Of a stretch of 64,000 nucleotides of DNA, positions 31,581 to 40,838 are shown piece by piece (position 1 is the stretch's first letter; each line of letters begins with the position of its first letter). The notes beneath the pieces are model-generated. The model was not told the origin of the DNA and made no database searches. It worked only from the letters and a program-made list of their open reading frames with translations. The translations under genes and the position numbers were made by a program. Source of the stretch: J027 sp965215855 (lineage in GTDB: Bacteria; Chloroflexota; Anaerolineae; Aggregatilineales; J027); assembly GCA_965215855.1 (NCBI GenBank), contig CBDCER010000002.1:1-64000 (forward strand). Reading direction: 5' to 3'.

Positions 31581-33620
31581 TTAACTGCCAAATGCCTGGA
31601 TCGCAATGATCACCGGGTCACCTATCGGCAGTCGGTCGTATCCAGCTAGTTCGAGTTGCCATAAACCAAAGTAACAGCCACGTGTACGAGGAGCCTCGCC
31701 CACAAACTCAACTTCAAATGTTCCCGCTCGCAATACTTCTTGATCCAAGAAGAAGCGCGGGCGTTCGGGGTTAGTAAAATTGGTGTTTAAGGACACTGGG
31801 TCGGTCGAACAGTGATCGGTCAATTCTGCAAAATCGGCAGGGTCGAGGTCTTCACTCGTGAGGTCAGCCACAAACACCAGTTGCAATTCACCCTCCAACG
31901 GCCAATCGCACGTGCTGGCATTTTCAATGGAGAATGTGAAGTCGAAAGTTTCACGCACACGAACCAGTCGTGGATTCCGCGCATCATCCAACGCAGGGGG
32001 TTCACTCAACTCAACGGGATCCACCACAACATAACCCAAGTCACAGGCTTCGACAATTTGTCGAGGTGTCAGTGTCGGCGTAGAGGCGACCGCAGTTTGC
32101 TCATTGGCAGCCGTAGCCGTTGCATTCTGAATGGCTCGTTCGGTGGCAGCTATGTTAGGAGTTCTAGAAGGTGTCAAGGTCGCTGTCGGTGTATCTGTAG
32201 GTATCGTCGGTGTTGAGGTGGGAGATGGGGTCTCTGTTGGCGTTGTCGTTTGGGTTGCCGACGCGGTTGCAGTTGGAGTCAGGGTATGAGTTGGTGTTGT
32301 CGAGGGCGATATTGTCAGTGTAATGGTACTGGTTGACGTTTCAGATGGCACAGCAGCCAGCCGTGTTGCTGATTCATCCTCAAACAACGTTGCCAACGGG
32401 CCTTCACCATCTTGTCCCAATATCACGAGAGCCAGTGCGCCCACCGCCACCAGGAACAGAATAAAGGTAAAGAATACTACCCCACCATTGCTGTTGCTCT
32501 TTTTGGACGATGCTGTCCGAGCATGGGGGGGAGCAACCGGCGTAGGAGACGTTGATGTTGTAGATGCTTTGGGCTTCACCGGTTTGGCTTCGCCTGTTTT
32601 GGTTTTTGGCGAAACAGAACGAATTGGTTGAGTCGCATATTTTTTGGCAGAAGCCAGAAGTGAGCGCGAGCTTGGCTCCGGACGTTGAGATGCCGTGGCG
32701 GCGGCTTTATTATCAAGCTGCGACAGCAACGACCGTCCGGATTGTAAAGCAGGCGCTTGTTCAGCGTTCGGCAACAGAGGCGACTTGAGTTGGTTCAGAC
32801 CCTTTTGAAGATTCTCAAATATTTCGTCAGCACTTTGATACCGTTTCTCAGGCTCTTTCTCCAACGTGCGCTGAATAATGGTAATCAGCCAGGCTGGTAA
32901 ATCTGGGGCAACTTCACGTATATCGGGCAAGGGATCATTGACATGTTTTAGAATAATCGCCAAGGGTGTATCGGCATCGTAGGGCAATCGCCCAGTTACC
33001 ATTTGATAGAGAATGACTCCCAACGAGTAAATATCAGAACGTTCGTCACCAGCTTCGCCCAAGCCCTGTTCCGGAGCCATATAAGCCGGTGTGCCGATCA
33101 TACCCCCGCTGGCAGTGAATTGTCCACCAGTCACAATTTTGGCGATACCAAAATCAGTGAGGATAACCCGACCATCTTCATCCACCATAAGGTTAGCAGG
33201 TTTTACATCGCGGTGAATCATACCGCGTTTGTGGGCATAAGCCAGGGCCGCTGTTGTATCGGCCATGATTCGGCCCGCTTCGGTTAATGGGAAATGTTGA
33301 CCATCGGAGGCCAGATCGAAAAGTTGATCTTTGAGCGTTGGCCCGTTAATCAACTCCATGACCATATAATAACTTTCGCCCTGCTCGTCATAATCAAAGT
33401 CAAACACCTGGACAATATTGGGATGACGCAGCCGCGCAACATTCTTTGCTTCTTTTTCAAAACGATCTTTAAACTCAGGGTCGTCAGCAAGGAATGGATG
33501 TAATAGTTTAATAGCAACGTAACGATCCAGAGCAGCGTGATAGCCTCGATAAACCTCAGCCATTCCACCACGGCCTATGCGTTCGATGATTTCATATTTA
33601 CCCAGTGTTTTTCGTGTCAC
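31581..33620 (-). CDS. Membrane Ser/Thr protein kinase with extracytoplasmic NBR1-Ig-like domain
   Basis: A 679-residue PknB-type kinase. The catalytic domain (about 8-275) has the glycine loop GRGGMAEV, K38, E57, the HRDVKPAN loop with D138, DFG with D156, and the APE motif, so it should be active. A Ser/Thr/Pro-rich juxtamembrane region follows, then a membrane helix (about 375-400), then a long Thr/Pro stalk. The C-terminal about 150 residues include ENASTCDWP and APRTRGCYFGLWQL. These resemble NBR1-type Ig domains, so the outer domain may sense or bind an external ligand. The start is a GTG at 33620 with CGGAG 5 bases upstream. It faces the giant surface-protein gene across a terminator. 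Confidence 0.9.
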   Translation of the reverse strand: MTRKTLGKYEIIERIGRGGMAEVYRGYHAALDRYVAIKLLHPFLADDPEFKDRFEKEAKNVARLRHPNIVQVFDFDYDEQGESYYMVMELINGPTLKDQLFDLASDGQHFPLTEAGRIMADTTAALAYAHKRGMIHRDVKPANLMVDEDGRVILTDFGIAKIVTGGQFTASGGMIGTPAYMAPEQGLGEAGDERSDIYSLGVILYQMVTGRLPYDADTPLAIILKHVNDPLPDIREVAPDLPAWLITIIQRTLEKEPEKRYQSADEIFENLQKGLNQLKSPLLPNAEQAPALQSGRSLLSQLDNKAAATASQRPEPSSRSLLASAKKYATQPIRSVSPKTKTGEAKPVKPKASTTSTSPTPVAPPHARTASSKKSNSNGGVVFFTFILFLVAVGALALVILGQDGEGPLATLFEDESATRLAAVPSETSTSTITLTISPSTTPTHTLTPTATASATQTTTPTETPSPTSTPTIPTDTPTATLTPSRTPNIAATERAIQNATATAANEQTAVASTPTLTPRQIVEACDLGYVVVDPVELSEPPALDDARNPRLVRVRETFDFTFSIENASTCDWPLEGELQLVFVADLTSEDLDPADFAELTDHCSTDPVSLNTNFTNPERPRFFLDQEVLRAGTFEVEFVGEAPRTRGCYFGLWQLELAGYDRLPIGDPVIIAIQAFGS

Positions 33621-34012
33621 CGAATCTCCGACGCCATCCTGAATTCAGGAAAGTGCGCCGTCTCTCCTTTCTGATTTAATGGACGCTGCAAAGCAAATTA
33701 GTTGCATATGGCCTTCACTTGATTGCCTTGCAAGAATATGACGTCCCAAAGTCAGATTATTAAGGGTGGGCTTGGTGTTGCCCCAGGCCGCGCATGTAGT
33801 ATACCTGATATGTGGAAGGAAAACATCCTTGAGTCGCTAAAGCCTGTGCAGCAAAAGCTGGATAGGCGAGCGTCTTGTTTATGGCAAGATCAGACATCAC
33901 TAAGGTCCACCTCTCTATACTGAAAATAGTTGGTGATTGGATTCAGGAATTGTTGAACCGAAGAGGTTTTGAAACAGATGAAATCTATATATAGCAAGAG
34001 TGCCTATATTGA
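33621..34012. other. Intergenic region with short open stretches
   Basis: Nearly 400 bases between two leftward genes. It holds the kinase promoter region and the end of the signalling operon. One short plus-strand frame (33881-33994, 37 codons, starting MARSDITKVHL and ending RRGFETDEIYI) looks protein-like, but has no good ribosome site and no family I recognise. It may be a gene fragment. Confidence 0.35.
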
Positions 34013-34576
34013 TTATTCTAGATCTTCGTCGTCGGGATCGTGAAAACCTTGCATGATTTCTACATCGAAGTAAATCTGGCCCTGGTCTTTGCCGTCGGCA
34101 TTGACGACGCTGAAAACTTCATAATGGCGTCCCTGATGGCTGACCTTACGGCGGCGCATGGGGATAAAATCAAGCAAGCGCAGTGCATCTAACTCTTCAC
34201 GGATATGGACAATGCGATAGGCCCTCTCGAAGCTGCGGCCATCACCAGAGCGCACTATGGCGTTGAGCAAACCATTGGCGAAAGACTGATGCCATTCGCC
34301 GCGCTCACTTTCACCAACACGCTTGAAAAGTTGCGCGATCATTTGGTGAATACCGATTTGGAGAAAATCTTGCTTTAATAACTCAGTACACAGGAGACCC
34401 GCCTCACTCCAATCCTGCTTCTTAATTGCCGCCCGCAACGCTTCTGTGCCGGAGGATTGTTGGTAAGGATTATAGCCTTCGCGCTGCGTATAAGCGTCGC
34501 GGATTTTGTCAAAATCAGCTTTTAGAATATCGCGGCGGGCTTCATTAAGAAGCCAATTGTAGCTTGGTGTAGACAT
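34013..34576 (-). CDS. DUF4919-like protein
   Basis: 187 residues with no signal peptide. The order of features matches the DUF4919 family: an N-terminal helical region with a Y-x-P-Y segment (EGYNPYQQ), a repeat-like helical centre, the GDGRSFERAYRIVHIREEL block (near 110-130) and a closing beta region (GQIYFDVEIMQ). The function of that family is not known. It is the last gene of the signalling operon, 22 bases after the histidine kinase gene, so it may be co-expressed with it. The identification is by pattern memory and moderately sure. Confidence 0.6.
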   Translation of the reverse strand: MSTPSYNWLLNEARRDILKADFDKIRDAYTQREGYNPYQQSSGTEALRAAIKKQDWSEAGLLCTELLKQDFLQIGIHQMIAQLFKRVGESERGEWHQSFANGLLNAIVRSGDGRSFERAYRIVHIREELDALRLLDFIPMRRRKVSHQGRHYEVFSVVNADGKDQGQIYFDVEIMQGFHDPDDEDLE

Positions 34577-34598
34577 GGCTGGTTAGTTGCCCGATTAA

Positions 34599-35849
34599 TT
34601 ATTCACTGACCTGCGGGGTCGGGAGCGTAAAGAGGAAAGTAGAACCGACATCAAGTTGACTTTCCAGCCACATCTTGCCGCCGTGTGCTTCAATGATACG
34701 CTTGGCAATTGCCAGGCCAAGCCCAGTGCCCTGGGCAGCTTCGGAACCCGGCACACGGAAGAACTTCTCGAACATGTGGCGTTGGTGTTCTTCGGAGATG
34801 CCCGGCCCAGTATCTTGTACCGCCAACCGGACCCAATTCAGTTGTTCGTCTTGAATAACATGACAAAAAATATTGCCGCTCTCAACATTATATTTGATGG
34901 CGTTTGTCAAAAGATTGAGCAAAACCTGTTTGGTCTTACTACGGTCAGCCCGCAGCGTCAATGGCTCGCCACGAATTTCCATGGTGATGCTCTTTTCGTC
35001 GGCCTGATGCCGGACAATATCGAGACTTTCTTTGACCAGTTGCCAGGCATCGAAGGTTTCAACCTCCAGGCGAGTACGGCCAGATTCAAGACGGGCCAGA
35101 TCCAAAAAGTCGCTTGCCAGACGACTGAGGCGTTCGGTCTCAGATTGCATAGTCACGATAATTTCGGTACGGCGCTCTTCTGGCAAGTCACGCAGTAAGA
35201 GGACTGTGCTGGCTTTGAGAGCAGCAAGTGGCGTGCGGAGTTCATGTACCATTTCGGCAATGAAGTCACTTTGTTGGAAGAGACGAGCATTTTCGATGGC
35301 GACGGCGGCCTGAGCAGCGAGCGTACTGAGTGTGTCCATATCTTCTTCAGTCCAGGGACGATCATCAATCTTGTTGATGGCCTCGACAACGCCGATGATC
35401 TTGCCATGAACTTCCATAGGCACACCCAAAAGGTTGCGGGTATTGAAGCGGAGAATCTTATCAACTTGACTGAAGAAGCGTTTCTCGCTACGGGTATCCT
35501 CGACTAAGACAGGTTCGCCAGTAGTGGCAACCCATCCACCAAGGCTACCTTCCATCGGGACGGTAACAGCAGCCATCGCCCCTGGACTCATATTGGATGA
35601 AGCCTCGAAGCGCAATTCACCTGTGCTAGGATCAATAAGTAGGATAGAAGCTGATTCGGTCTCGGTCAGTTCGGTAGCAGCTCGTACAATTCTATTGAGC
35701 AACGTGCCAACATCCAATGTTGAATTCAGTTGTCGGCTGAGTTCCATGAGACGCTCATAACGAGCATTGAGCCGCATATAATGATGGGCACGATCTTCAT
35801 CGGGATTGGTCGGAGGCAGGTCAAACCCGCCAGTTTGTTTTTCAACCAT
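34599..35849 (-). CDS. GAF-domain sensor histidine kinase
   Basis: A soluble kinase of 416 residues. A GAF domain (about 45-190) contains the typical LGVPMEVHGKIIGVVEAINK core. The dimerisation helix carries H202 in MVHELRTPLAALKAS. The catalytic ATPase domain has an N box (LLTNAIKYN), a G1 box (DTGPGI), an F box (FEKFFRV) and a G2 box (GTGLGLAI). No membrane segment is seen, so the signal is probably cytosolic. The start overlaps the sirtuin stop by 8 bases. The response-regulator fusion at the head of this operon is a plausible partner, though its output domain is an ATPase and not a DNA-binding domain. Confidence 0.9.
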   Translation of the reverse strand: MVEKQTGGFDLPPTNPDEDRAHHYMRLNARYERLMELSRQLNSTLDVGTLLNRIVRAATELTETESASILLIDPSTGELRFEASSNMSPGAMAAVTVPMEGSLGGWVATTGEPVLVEDTRSEKRFFSQVDKILRFNTRNLLGVPMEVHGKIIGVVEAINKIDDRPWTEEDMDTLSTLAAQAAVAIENARLFQQSDFIAEMVHELRTPLAALKASTVLLLRDLPEERRTEIIVTMQSETERLSRLASDFLDLARLESGRTRLEVETFDAWQLVKESLDIVRHQADEKSITMEIRGEPLTLRADRSKTKQVLLNLLTNAIKYNVESGNIFCHVIQDEQLNWVRLAVQDTGPGISEEHQRHMFEKFFRVPGSEAAQGTGLGLAIAKRIIEAHGGKMWLESQLDVGSTFLFTLPTPQVSE

Positions 35850-36615
35850 CGCCGTTCCCTTCTAATGCCTTCACCAAACGGGGCAAGACCTCGGCTACTT
35901 CATGATGAATGACGACATCTGCCAGGTGATCGTAATGAGTCTTCCCTAAATTCACGAGAATTAGTTTTCCACCTTTGTGCAACACATACCGAGGCAAATT
36001 TGCTACGGGAACCACCTCCAACGATGACCCAGCCACAAGCATGACATCGGCTTGTCGTGCGTCGCGTTCAGCCTTTTGCAATACCTGAATCGGCAATTGT
36101 TCGCCAAACAGGATTGTATTGGGTTTCAACACACCATTGCAATCTGAGCATTGCGGAACCGGCGCATTTTCATCTTCCAACAATGTCCTGAAGATAGACT
36201 CTGCCGGAAAGATTTTGAAACAGGTGATACAGGTAGCTTCTCGGACATGGCCGTGGACCTCGTAGACAGTCTGGGAACCAGCTCGTGAATGTAACATGTC
36301 GATGTTTTGGGTAATGACGCTTTTGAGAATACCTTTCGATTCCAGTTCGGCCAAGGCATAGTGGGCCGGATTGGGTTGGGCCGTCACAATCTTCTGGGCC
36401 AGTGGGCGAATCCAATCATAAAATGCCTTGGGACGATAACGAAATCCCTGTAAACTGGCAACTTCAAACGGATTAACCTGATTCCACAACCCAGAACCAG
36501 GGCTGCGGAAATCTGGAATGCCAGAGGGGGTGCTGATGCCAGCGCCAGTCAATGCCACCGCATATTGCGCCTGGCGAAGTAAATTGCTGGCCTCTTGAAT
36601 GAGTTCCTGCACCAT
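35842..36615 (-). CDS. cobB: Sir2-family NAD-dependent protein deacylase
   Basis: 257 residues, the length of bacterial sirtuins. It has GAGIST and GIPDFRSPGSGLW (NAD site), TQNIDMLHSRAG, the catalytic histidine in VHG, two zinc-binding pairs (CITC near 130 and CSDC about 25 residues later), FGEQLP, and the closing VAGSSLEVVP block. It removes acyl groups from lysines using NAD. It lies between a CpaE-like fusion and a histidine kinase in one leftward operon, with 22 bases before it and an 8-base overlap after it. That placement in a signalling operon is notable. Confidence 0.9.
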   Translation of the reverse strand: MVQELIQEASNLLRQAQYAVALTGAGISTPSGIPDFRSPGSGLWNQVNPFEVASLQGFRYRPKAFYDWIRPLAQKIVTAQPNPAHYALAELESKGILKSVITQNIDMLHSRAGSQTVYEVHGHVREATCITCFKIFPAESIFRTLLEDENAPVPQCSDCNGVLKPNTILFGEQLPIQVLQKAERDARQADVMLVAGSSLEVVPVANLPRYVLHKGGKLILVNLGKTHYDHLADVVIHHEVAEVLPRLVKALEGNGDG

Positions 36616-36637
36616 AAGATCACCCAGTAGCCGGAGA

Positions 36638-37777
36638 CTATTCGGCCTTGCTGCGTTTGGCTAACTCCTCGACCAATTTCCCAAACTGGTTGACAACAAT
36701 GGCATCTGGCTGGAATTTGACAATTGGTAGCCCGGCTTCAGCCGCTTGATGAGTTAGATCAGGTACAGGTGAAATCATGGCCGTCACGGGACAGCCCAGC
36801 ACACGCTCCGACTCTTGCCAGGAAATCTGTAGCCCTGAAGGGGCACGATTGATGATAACGAAGCTGATATTGGCCTCATTAAACCCAATTTGCCGGATTT
36901 CATTAAACAGATTGCGAGCCATAGTAAGCGCAAGGCGGTTCGGTTCAACGGCCAAAATAACCTGATTAACATCACGAATGATACGCGCACTTAAGCGATT
37001 GAGGCCAGCGCCCAGGTCAATCAAGACATTGCGTGAAGCACCTTGCAAGATACGAATAATCGCCAGAGCTGAATCCTGGGAAGTATTGAGTTGGTTTTCA
37101 CGTGGGCGAGCCGAGGATAACAACAGCTTCAAACCCGAGTCATGTTCAATTAACTCTGATTCAACAGCCTGGGTGTTGATCTCGGCTTGAGAACGACTCA
37201 AGACATTTGCCAGTCCTGTCGAATGCCCCAGCCCCAAACTTAAACCCAATGCCCCCTGCCCCAATCGAAAGTCCACCAGGGTTGTCGGTTCTCTGGCCGC
37301 CATTAATGCACCGACATTGGCTGCCAGGGTGGTTGTGCCAACGCCGCCCTTTGCCCCCAAAAAGGCATAGGTTACACCCGCATCACTCGTACTCCGCTTG
37401 GCAGCAGCACTACGCGCAAGTACGGCTTTGACACGAGAAGCCAGCTCGGCAGGATGGGTGGGCTTAGTCAGGTAATCGTCAGCCCCAGCTTCAAAACCCG
37501 CCACCTTATCATCAATGAGGGTTTTGGCAGTGAACATGATAATGGGAATGCCGCGTGTGCGCCCATCGGCCCGTAATTGACGGCAAACAGCATAGCCATC
37601 CATATCGGGCATCATCACATCCAGAATAATCAAATTGGGCTGATCCGCAACCGCACGCTCCAGGGCTTGACTACCCGAATTCGCGCCTGTCACTTCATAG
37701 CCCTGACGTTGCAGCATCAGACCAATGAGTTTGAGGCTATCAACATCATCATCAACAACCAGAATTTTTGTCGCCAT
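36638..37777 (-). CDS. Response-regulator/CpaE-like ATPase fusion
   Basis: A 379-residue two-domain protein. The receiver domain (1-120) has D9/D10, the phospho-acceptor D53 in IILDVMMPDMDG, and K105-type KPTHP. A MinD/ParA-type ATPase follows (about 135-375) with the deviant Walker A GAKGGVGTTT, a VDFRLGQGALGLSLG switch region and a VLIDLGAG Walker B. This matches CpaE, the localisation ATPase of Tad pilus systems, but no Tad genes lie in this window. It is the first gene of the leftward operon with the sirtuin, GAF kinase and DUF4919 protein. Positioning of a complex under phosphorelay control is a reasonable guess. Confidence 0.85.
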   Translation of the reverse strand: MATKILVVDDDVDSLKLIGLMLQRQGYEVTGANSGSQALERAVADQPNLIILDVMMPDMDGYAVCRQLRADGRTRGIPIIMFTAKTLIDDKVAGFEAGADDYLTKPTHPAELASRVKAVLARSAAAKRSTSDAGVTYAFLGAKGGVGTTTLAANVGALMAAREPTTLVDFRLGQGALGLSLGLGHSTGLANVLSRSQAEINTQAVESELIEHDSGLKLLLSSARPRENQLNTSQDSALAIIRILQGASRNVLIDLGAGLNRLSARIIRDVNQVILAVEPNRLALTMARNLFNEIRQIGFNEANISFVIINRAPSGLQISWQESERVLGCPVTAMISPVPDLTHQAAEAGLPIVKFQPDAIVVNQFGKLVEELAKRSKAE

Positions 37778-38105
37778 AGGTGTCTAATCCGTGCTAATCC
37801 TATAAAAATTCAACGGCAAGGATAGGTGAGGGCAGTGTATCATGGATATAATGCCCACGCAACGCTCTTGGCTTTCGTAGACAGTAGATTCTCCCATACA
37901 GACTGACATAACTGACAGTCCCACAAAATGTGGGGGGTTGCCCTACAGAGTGAGTATAACGCACGTCAGGAAGCACGGCAATGCAGGTATGTTGAATCCG
38001 ACAAGCAATCCAAAGAATCCGGAATTTTAACATAGCTCTTAGAACCATATTGAGGCGGGCAAGTTATAATGATTGAGTTAATCCTTAATTGGAAGGGAAC
38101 CCATC
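37778..38105. other. Divergent intergenic region
   Basis: About 330 bases between the leftward signalling operon and the rightward acetyltransferase gene. I see a TATAAT at 38065-38070 for the rightward gene. No gene, terminator or strong repeat was noticed. Confidence 0.4.
38065..38070 (+). promoter_or_regulatory. Putative -10 box for the acetyltransferase gene
   Basis: A perfect TATAAT lies 36 bases before the TTG start at 38106. The 17-base-upstream hexamer (GAACCA) is a weak -35. GGAAGGG in between is a good ribosome site. Confidence 0.4.
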
Positions 38106-39116
38106 TTGAAAATCGAAACCTATACGTCCGATGATGTATTCCAGCACCTAAAAGCAGAATGGAACGATCTACTACAACACTCACGCAGCAATCGGGTCTT
38201 TCTGACATGGGAATGGCAATCATCGTGGTGGAAAGTATATCATCCTGGCGATCTATGGGTGCTGGCGGTACGTGATGATGCAGGGCAACTGGTGGGACTA
38301 GCCCCATGGTTTATCGAAAACATGGAAAAGACGGGGCGAACGATTCGAGGAATAGGATGTGTGGATGTAACTGACTATCTGGAAACGATAGCGCACGCCG
38401 ATTGTGAAGCGGCGGTCTTTCAGACGTTAGCAGCGCATGTAAAAGCGCATCACGCCGATTTTGACACGATTGATCTATGCAATATTCCTCAAGACTCGCC
38501 AGTATTAGAATTCTTTCCCTCCGCCCTAGAAAGTAATGGATTATCCGTGCAGATCAAGCAACAAGAGGTTTGTCCGATTATCCAATTGCCGGATTCGTGG
38601 GAGTCCTATGTCAGTTCATTGAACAAAAAGAATCGCCATGAATTGCGTCGGAAAATCCGCAAAGCCGGGGCAGCGGATGAATCAGTCGATAGTTACACCA
38701 TCGGAGCGGAACACAATTTGGGAGTGGAGATTGAGCATTTCCTCAATCTGATGCGGACGGCCAGTGCCGAGAAGGTGGAATTTCTGGAAAATGAGAAGAA
38801 TGTGACATTCTTTCGCACCATAATTCCAGTGATGGCAGAAGCTGGCTGGTTACACCTATCATTCTTGACTATCGGCGGCAACTATGCAGCCGCTTATCTG
38901 AACTTTGACTACAATCAGGAGATTTTGGTCTATAACTCAGGGTTGGATCTCAGCGTGGGTTCAAACCTGAGTCCGGGGATTGTCTTGTTAGGTTATTTGA
39001 TACAAGACGCCATCGAACGAGGACGCACTCATTTCGATTTTTTGCGGGGAGATGAAGACTATAAATATCGTATGGGAGGCCAGGATACACGGGTGTTTAT
39101 GTTAATTGCAGCCTGA
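38106..39116 (+). CDS. GNAT-type acyltransferase (FemAB/BioF2-like)
   Basis: 336 residues with the duplicated GNAT-fold layout of the Acetyltransf_6 (CelD/FemAB-like) group. The N-terminal segment VFLTWEWQSSWWKVYHPG and the central LNKKNRHELRRKIRK block are characteristic, as is the C-terminal HFDFLRGDEDYKYRMG. Such proteins are often encoded with exopolysaccharide or envelope genes and transfer acyl or aminoacyl groups. The start is a TTG at 38106 supported by GGAAGGG. A GT4 glycosyltransferase gene follows after 11 bases, so the pair probably works in one envelope-glycan pathway. Confidence 0.8.
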   Translation: MKIETYTSDDVFQHLKAEWNDLLQHSRSNRVFLTWEWQSSWWKVYHPGDLWVLAVRDDAGQLVGLAPWFIENMEKTGRTIRGIGCVDVTDYLETIAHADCEAAVFQTLAAHVKAHHADFDTIDLCNIPQDSPVLEFFPSALESNGLSVQIKQQEVCPIIQLPDSWESYVSSLNKKNRHELRRKIRKAGAADESVDSYTIGAEHNLGVEIEHFLNLMRTASAEKVEFLENEKNVTFFRTIIPVMAEAGWLHLSFLTIGGNYAAAYLNFDYNQEILVYNSGLDLSVGSNLSPGIVLLGYLIQDAIERGRTHFDFLRGDEDYKYRMGGQDTRVFMLIAA

Positions 39117-39127
39117 GAGGACCAGAC

Positions 39128-40384
39128 ATGCCACGCACCATGAACCGCATTGCGATGTTGAGCGTGCATACATCACCGTTAGCAGCGTTGGGTGGCAAGA
39201 AAACAGGTGGTATGAATGTCTATGTTCGTGAAGTTGCACGGGCACTAGGCGATTGCGGTGTGGATGTGGATGTATTCACCCGCGAGGCTGACGCGGCTGT
39301 ACAAGGGCAGATTGTGGAGATGGGAACCCATGCGCGGTTGATCTATCTTCCGGCAGGTCCACTCCAAACATTGGATACGGCGGCGATCTATCGTCATTTA
39401 CCACAATTCAGAGATGCACTGCTCAGTTTTGTTCACCAAAACCAACTTAACTACGATTTGATCTACAGTCACTATTGGTTGAGTGGTTGGTTAGCGTTGG
39501 AATTGAAACGCCTATGGCACATACCAGTGGTGCAGATGTTTCATACCCTGGGACGTATGAAGGATCGGATCGCTGAACATGGGCAGGTAATGGAAACGCC
39601 GACGATTCATCTGCACGAGCGCAACATTCGAGTAGCGGTTGAGACTGAAATCATGCAACGTGCAGACCGATTAATCGCCGCGACCCCAGCGGAGCGCATT
39701 CAGTTATTGTGGTTATATCGGGCAAATCGACGCCGAATTGAGGTCGTGCCGCCGGGCGTTGATCTGGCGCATTTCCGCCCATTAAATCGTGCGGAGGCGC
39801 GACAGCAGATAGGCCTAGATCCTGACCAACATATGCTACTTTTCGTGGGGCGGATTGAGCCACTAAAGGGACTGGAAACGCTCTGTCAGGCATTGGCACT
39901 GTTGAAAGATGACCAAGGCAATATCTTAAAAAATCTGATGATTCAGATCGTCGGCGGAGATACACAAGACGATGAGATCCGGCGATTAGAGGCATTGTGT
40001 CAGCAATTAGGCATCGGGGATGTGGTCTGGTTTGTGGGGGCCAGAGAACAGGATGTCCTGCCCGCGTACTATAACGCGGCAGATGCGTTGATTATGCCAT
40101 CAGATTACGAGAGCTTTGGGATGGTGGCGCTGGAGGCAATGGCATGTGGTACGCCAGTCATTGCGTCACAGGTGGGTGGATTGGCATTTCTGGTAGAAGA
40201 CTATCAGACGGGTTTCCATGTGCCGGTACGTGAACCAGCAGCACTGGCAGACCGTATCTGTCTACTGTTATGCGATGCTGCACTGCGGCGGGAGATGGGA
40301 ACAAACGCCCGCCGCGCTGCTGAAGATTATAGTTGGGGCCACATTGTCGAACAATTGCTGCAAATCTTTCAGCAACAGGTTTAG
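39128..40384 (+). CDS. Family-4 glycosyltransferase (MshA/sucrose-phosphate-synthase type)
   Basis: 418 residues with the two Rossmann lobes of a GT-B enzyme. The N-terminal GGKKTGGMNVYVREVARAL is the glycine-rich acceptor loop of the MshA and sucrose-synthase subgroup. The C-terminal lobe has LLFVGRIEPLKGLETL, then the donor-binding E-x7-E block (PSDYESFGMVALEAMACGTPVIAS). It should use a nucleotide sugar with retention of configuration. The acceptor cannot be read; MshA itself uses inositol phosphate, but this organism need not make mycothiol. The stop overlaps, by 4 bases, the stop of the convergent small gene. Confidence 0.85.
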   Translation: MPRTMNRIAMLSVHTSPLAALGGKKTGGMNVYVREVARALGDCGVDVDVFTREADAAVQGQIVEMGTHARLIYLPAGPLQTLDTAAIYRHLPQFRDALLSFVHQNQLNYDLIYSHYWLSGWLALELKRLWHIPVVQMFHTLGRMKDRIAEHGQVMETPTIHLHERNIRVAVETEIMQRADRLIAATPAERIQLLWLYRANRRRIEVVPPGVDLAHFRPLNRAEARQQIGLDPDQHMLLFVGRIEPLKGLETLCQALALLKDDQGNILKNLMIQIVGGDTQDDEIRRLEALCQQLGIGDVVWFVGAREQDVLPAYYNAADALIMPSDYESFGMVALEAMACGTPVIASQVGGLAFLVEDYQTGFHVPVREPAALADRICLLLCDAALRREMGTNARRAAEDYSWGHIVEQLLQIFQQQV

Positions 40385-40701
40385 CCACCATAGGAATCAA
40401 CAGAATTGATGGTGGGCGCTAGCAAGTAAGAGTCGGCTTGCTGAACGACCAGTGCTTCTTCCTCATCAATTAAGTTTTGGCCTTTTTGATATAGAACATC
40501 GGAAAAGGCATCATAACGATAGCGCCGATTAACCCACCCATAGCGTGGGTGCATAAACACAACGTTAAACTGCACCGCATCCTCATCGAGAATCAGTTTT
40601 TCATCCACCAACCAGAGCGGAGCGTATTGTCTTAAATGATCTTTGGCCTTCGTGTCGCGCATAGCCAGTAACTTTTCGGCACGCTCATCGGGGGTTGTCA
40701 T
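40381..40701 (-). CDS. Small conserved-looking protein of unknown function
   Basis: A 106-residue cytoplasmic protein starting MTTPDERAEKLL, with AGGAG before the ATG; an in-frame extension to 40773 looks like noise. It is rich in aromatic residues (VVFMHPRYGWVNRRYRYDAF) and has no signal peptide, membrane segment or motif I recognise. Its stop overlaps the end of the convergent glycosyltransferase gene. It stands alone on this strand. Coding character is supported by the good start and the balanced composition. Confidence 0.6.
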   Translation of the reverse strand: MTTPDERAEKLLAMRDTKAKDHLRQYAPLWLVDEKLILDEDAVQFNVVFMHPRYGWVNRRYRYDAFSDVLYQKGQNLIDEEEALVVQQADSYLLAPTINSVDSYGG

Positions 40702-40838
40702 AATCCTAATATCTCCTGAAATTGGTCGAAATTTGCACTTGCTTGCGTTACCCAGGCTATTGTAGTCTACCAACCAAATATCGCAAAGCTTTTTTGCAAA
40801 TTGGGCGTATACAAAATCTGGGCAAAGGCAAGTACGAC

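Noticed and set aside
33881..33994. A 37-codon frame that looks protein-like
   Set aside because: There is no ribosome site or recognisable family, and its isolation in an intergenic region suggests a fragment; noted within the intergenic entry only.
36638..37777. A Tad pilus or flagellar placement system
   Set aside because: CpaE-type architecture alone is not enough; no pilin, secretin, TadA ATPase or flagellar gene lies in the window.
38106..40384. The GT4 gene as mycothiol glycosyltransferase mshA
   Set aside because: The GGMNVYVRE loop fits the MshA subgroup, but no other mycothiol gene is present and the motif is shared with sucrose-type enzymes, so no gene symbol was given.
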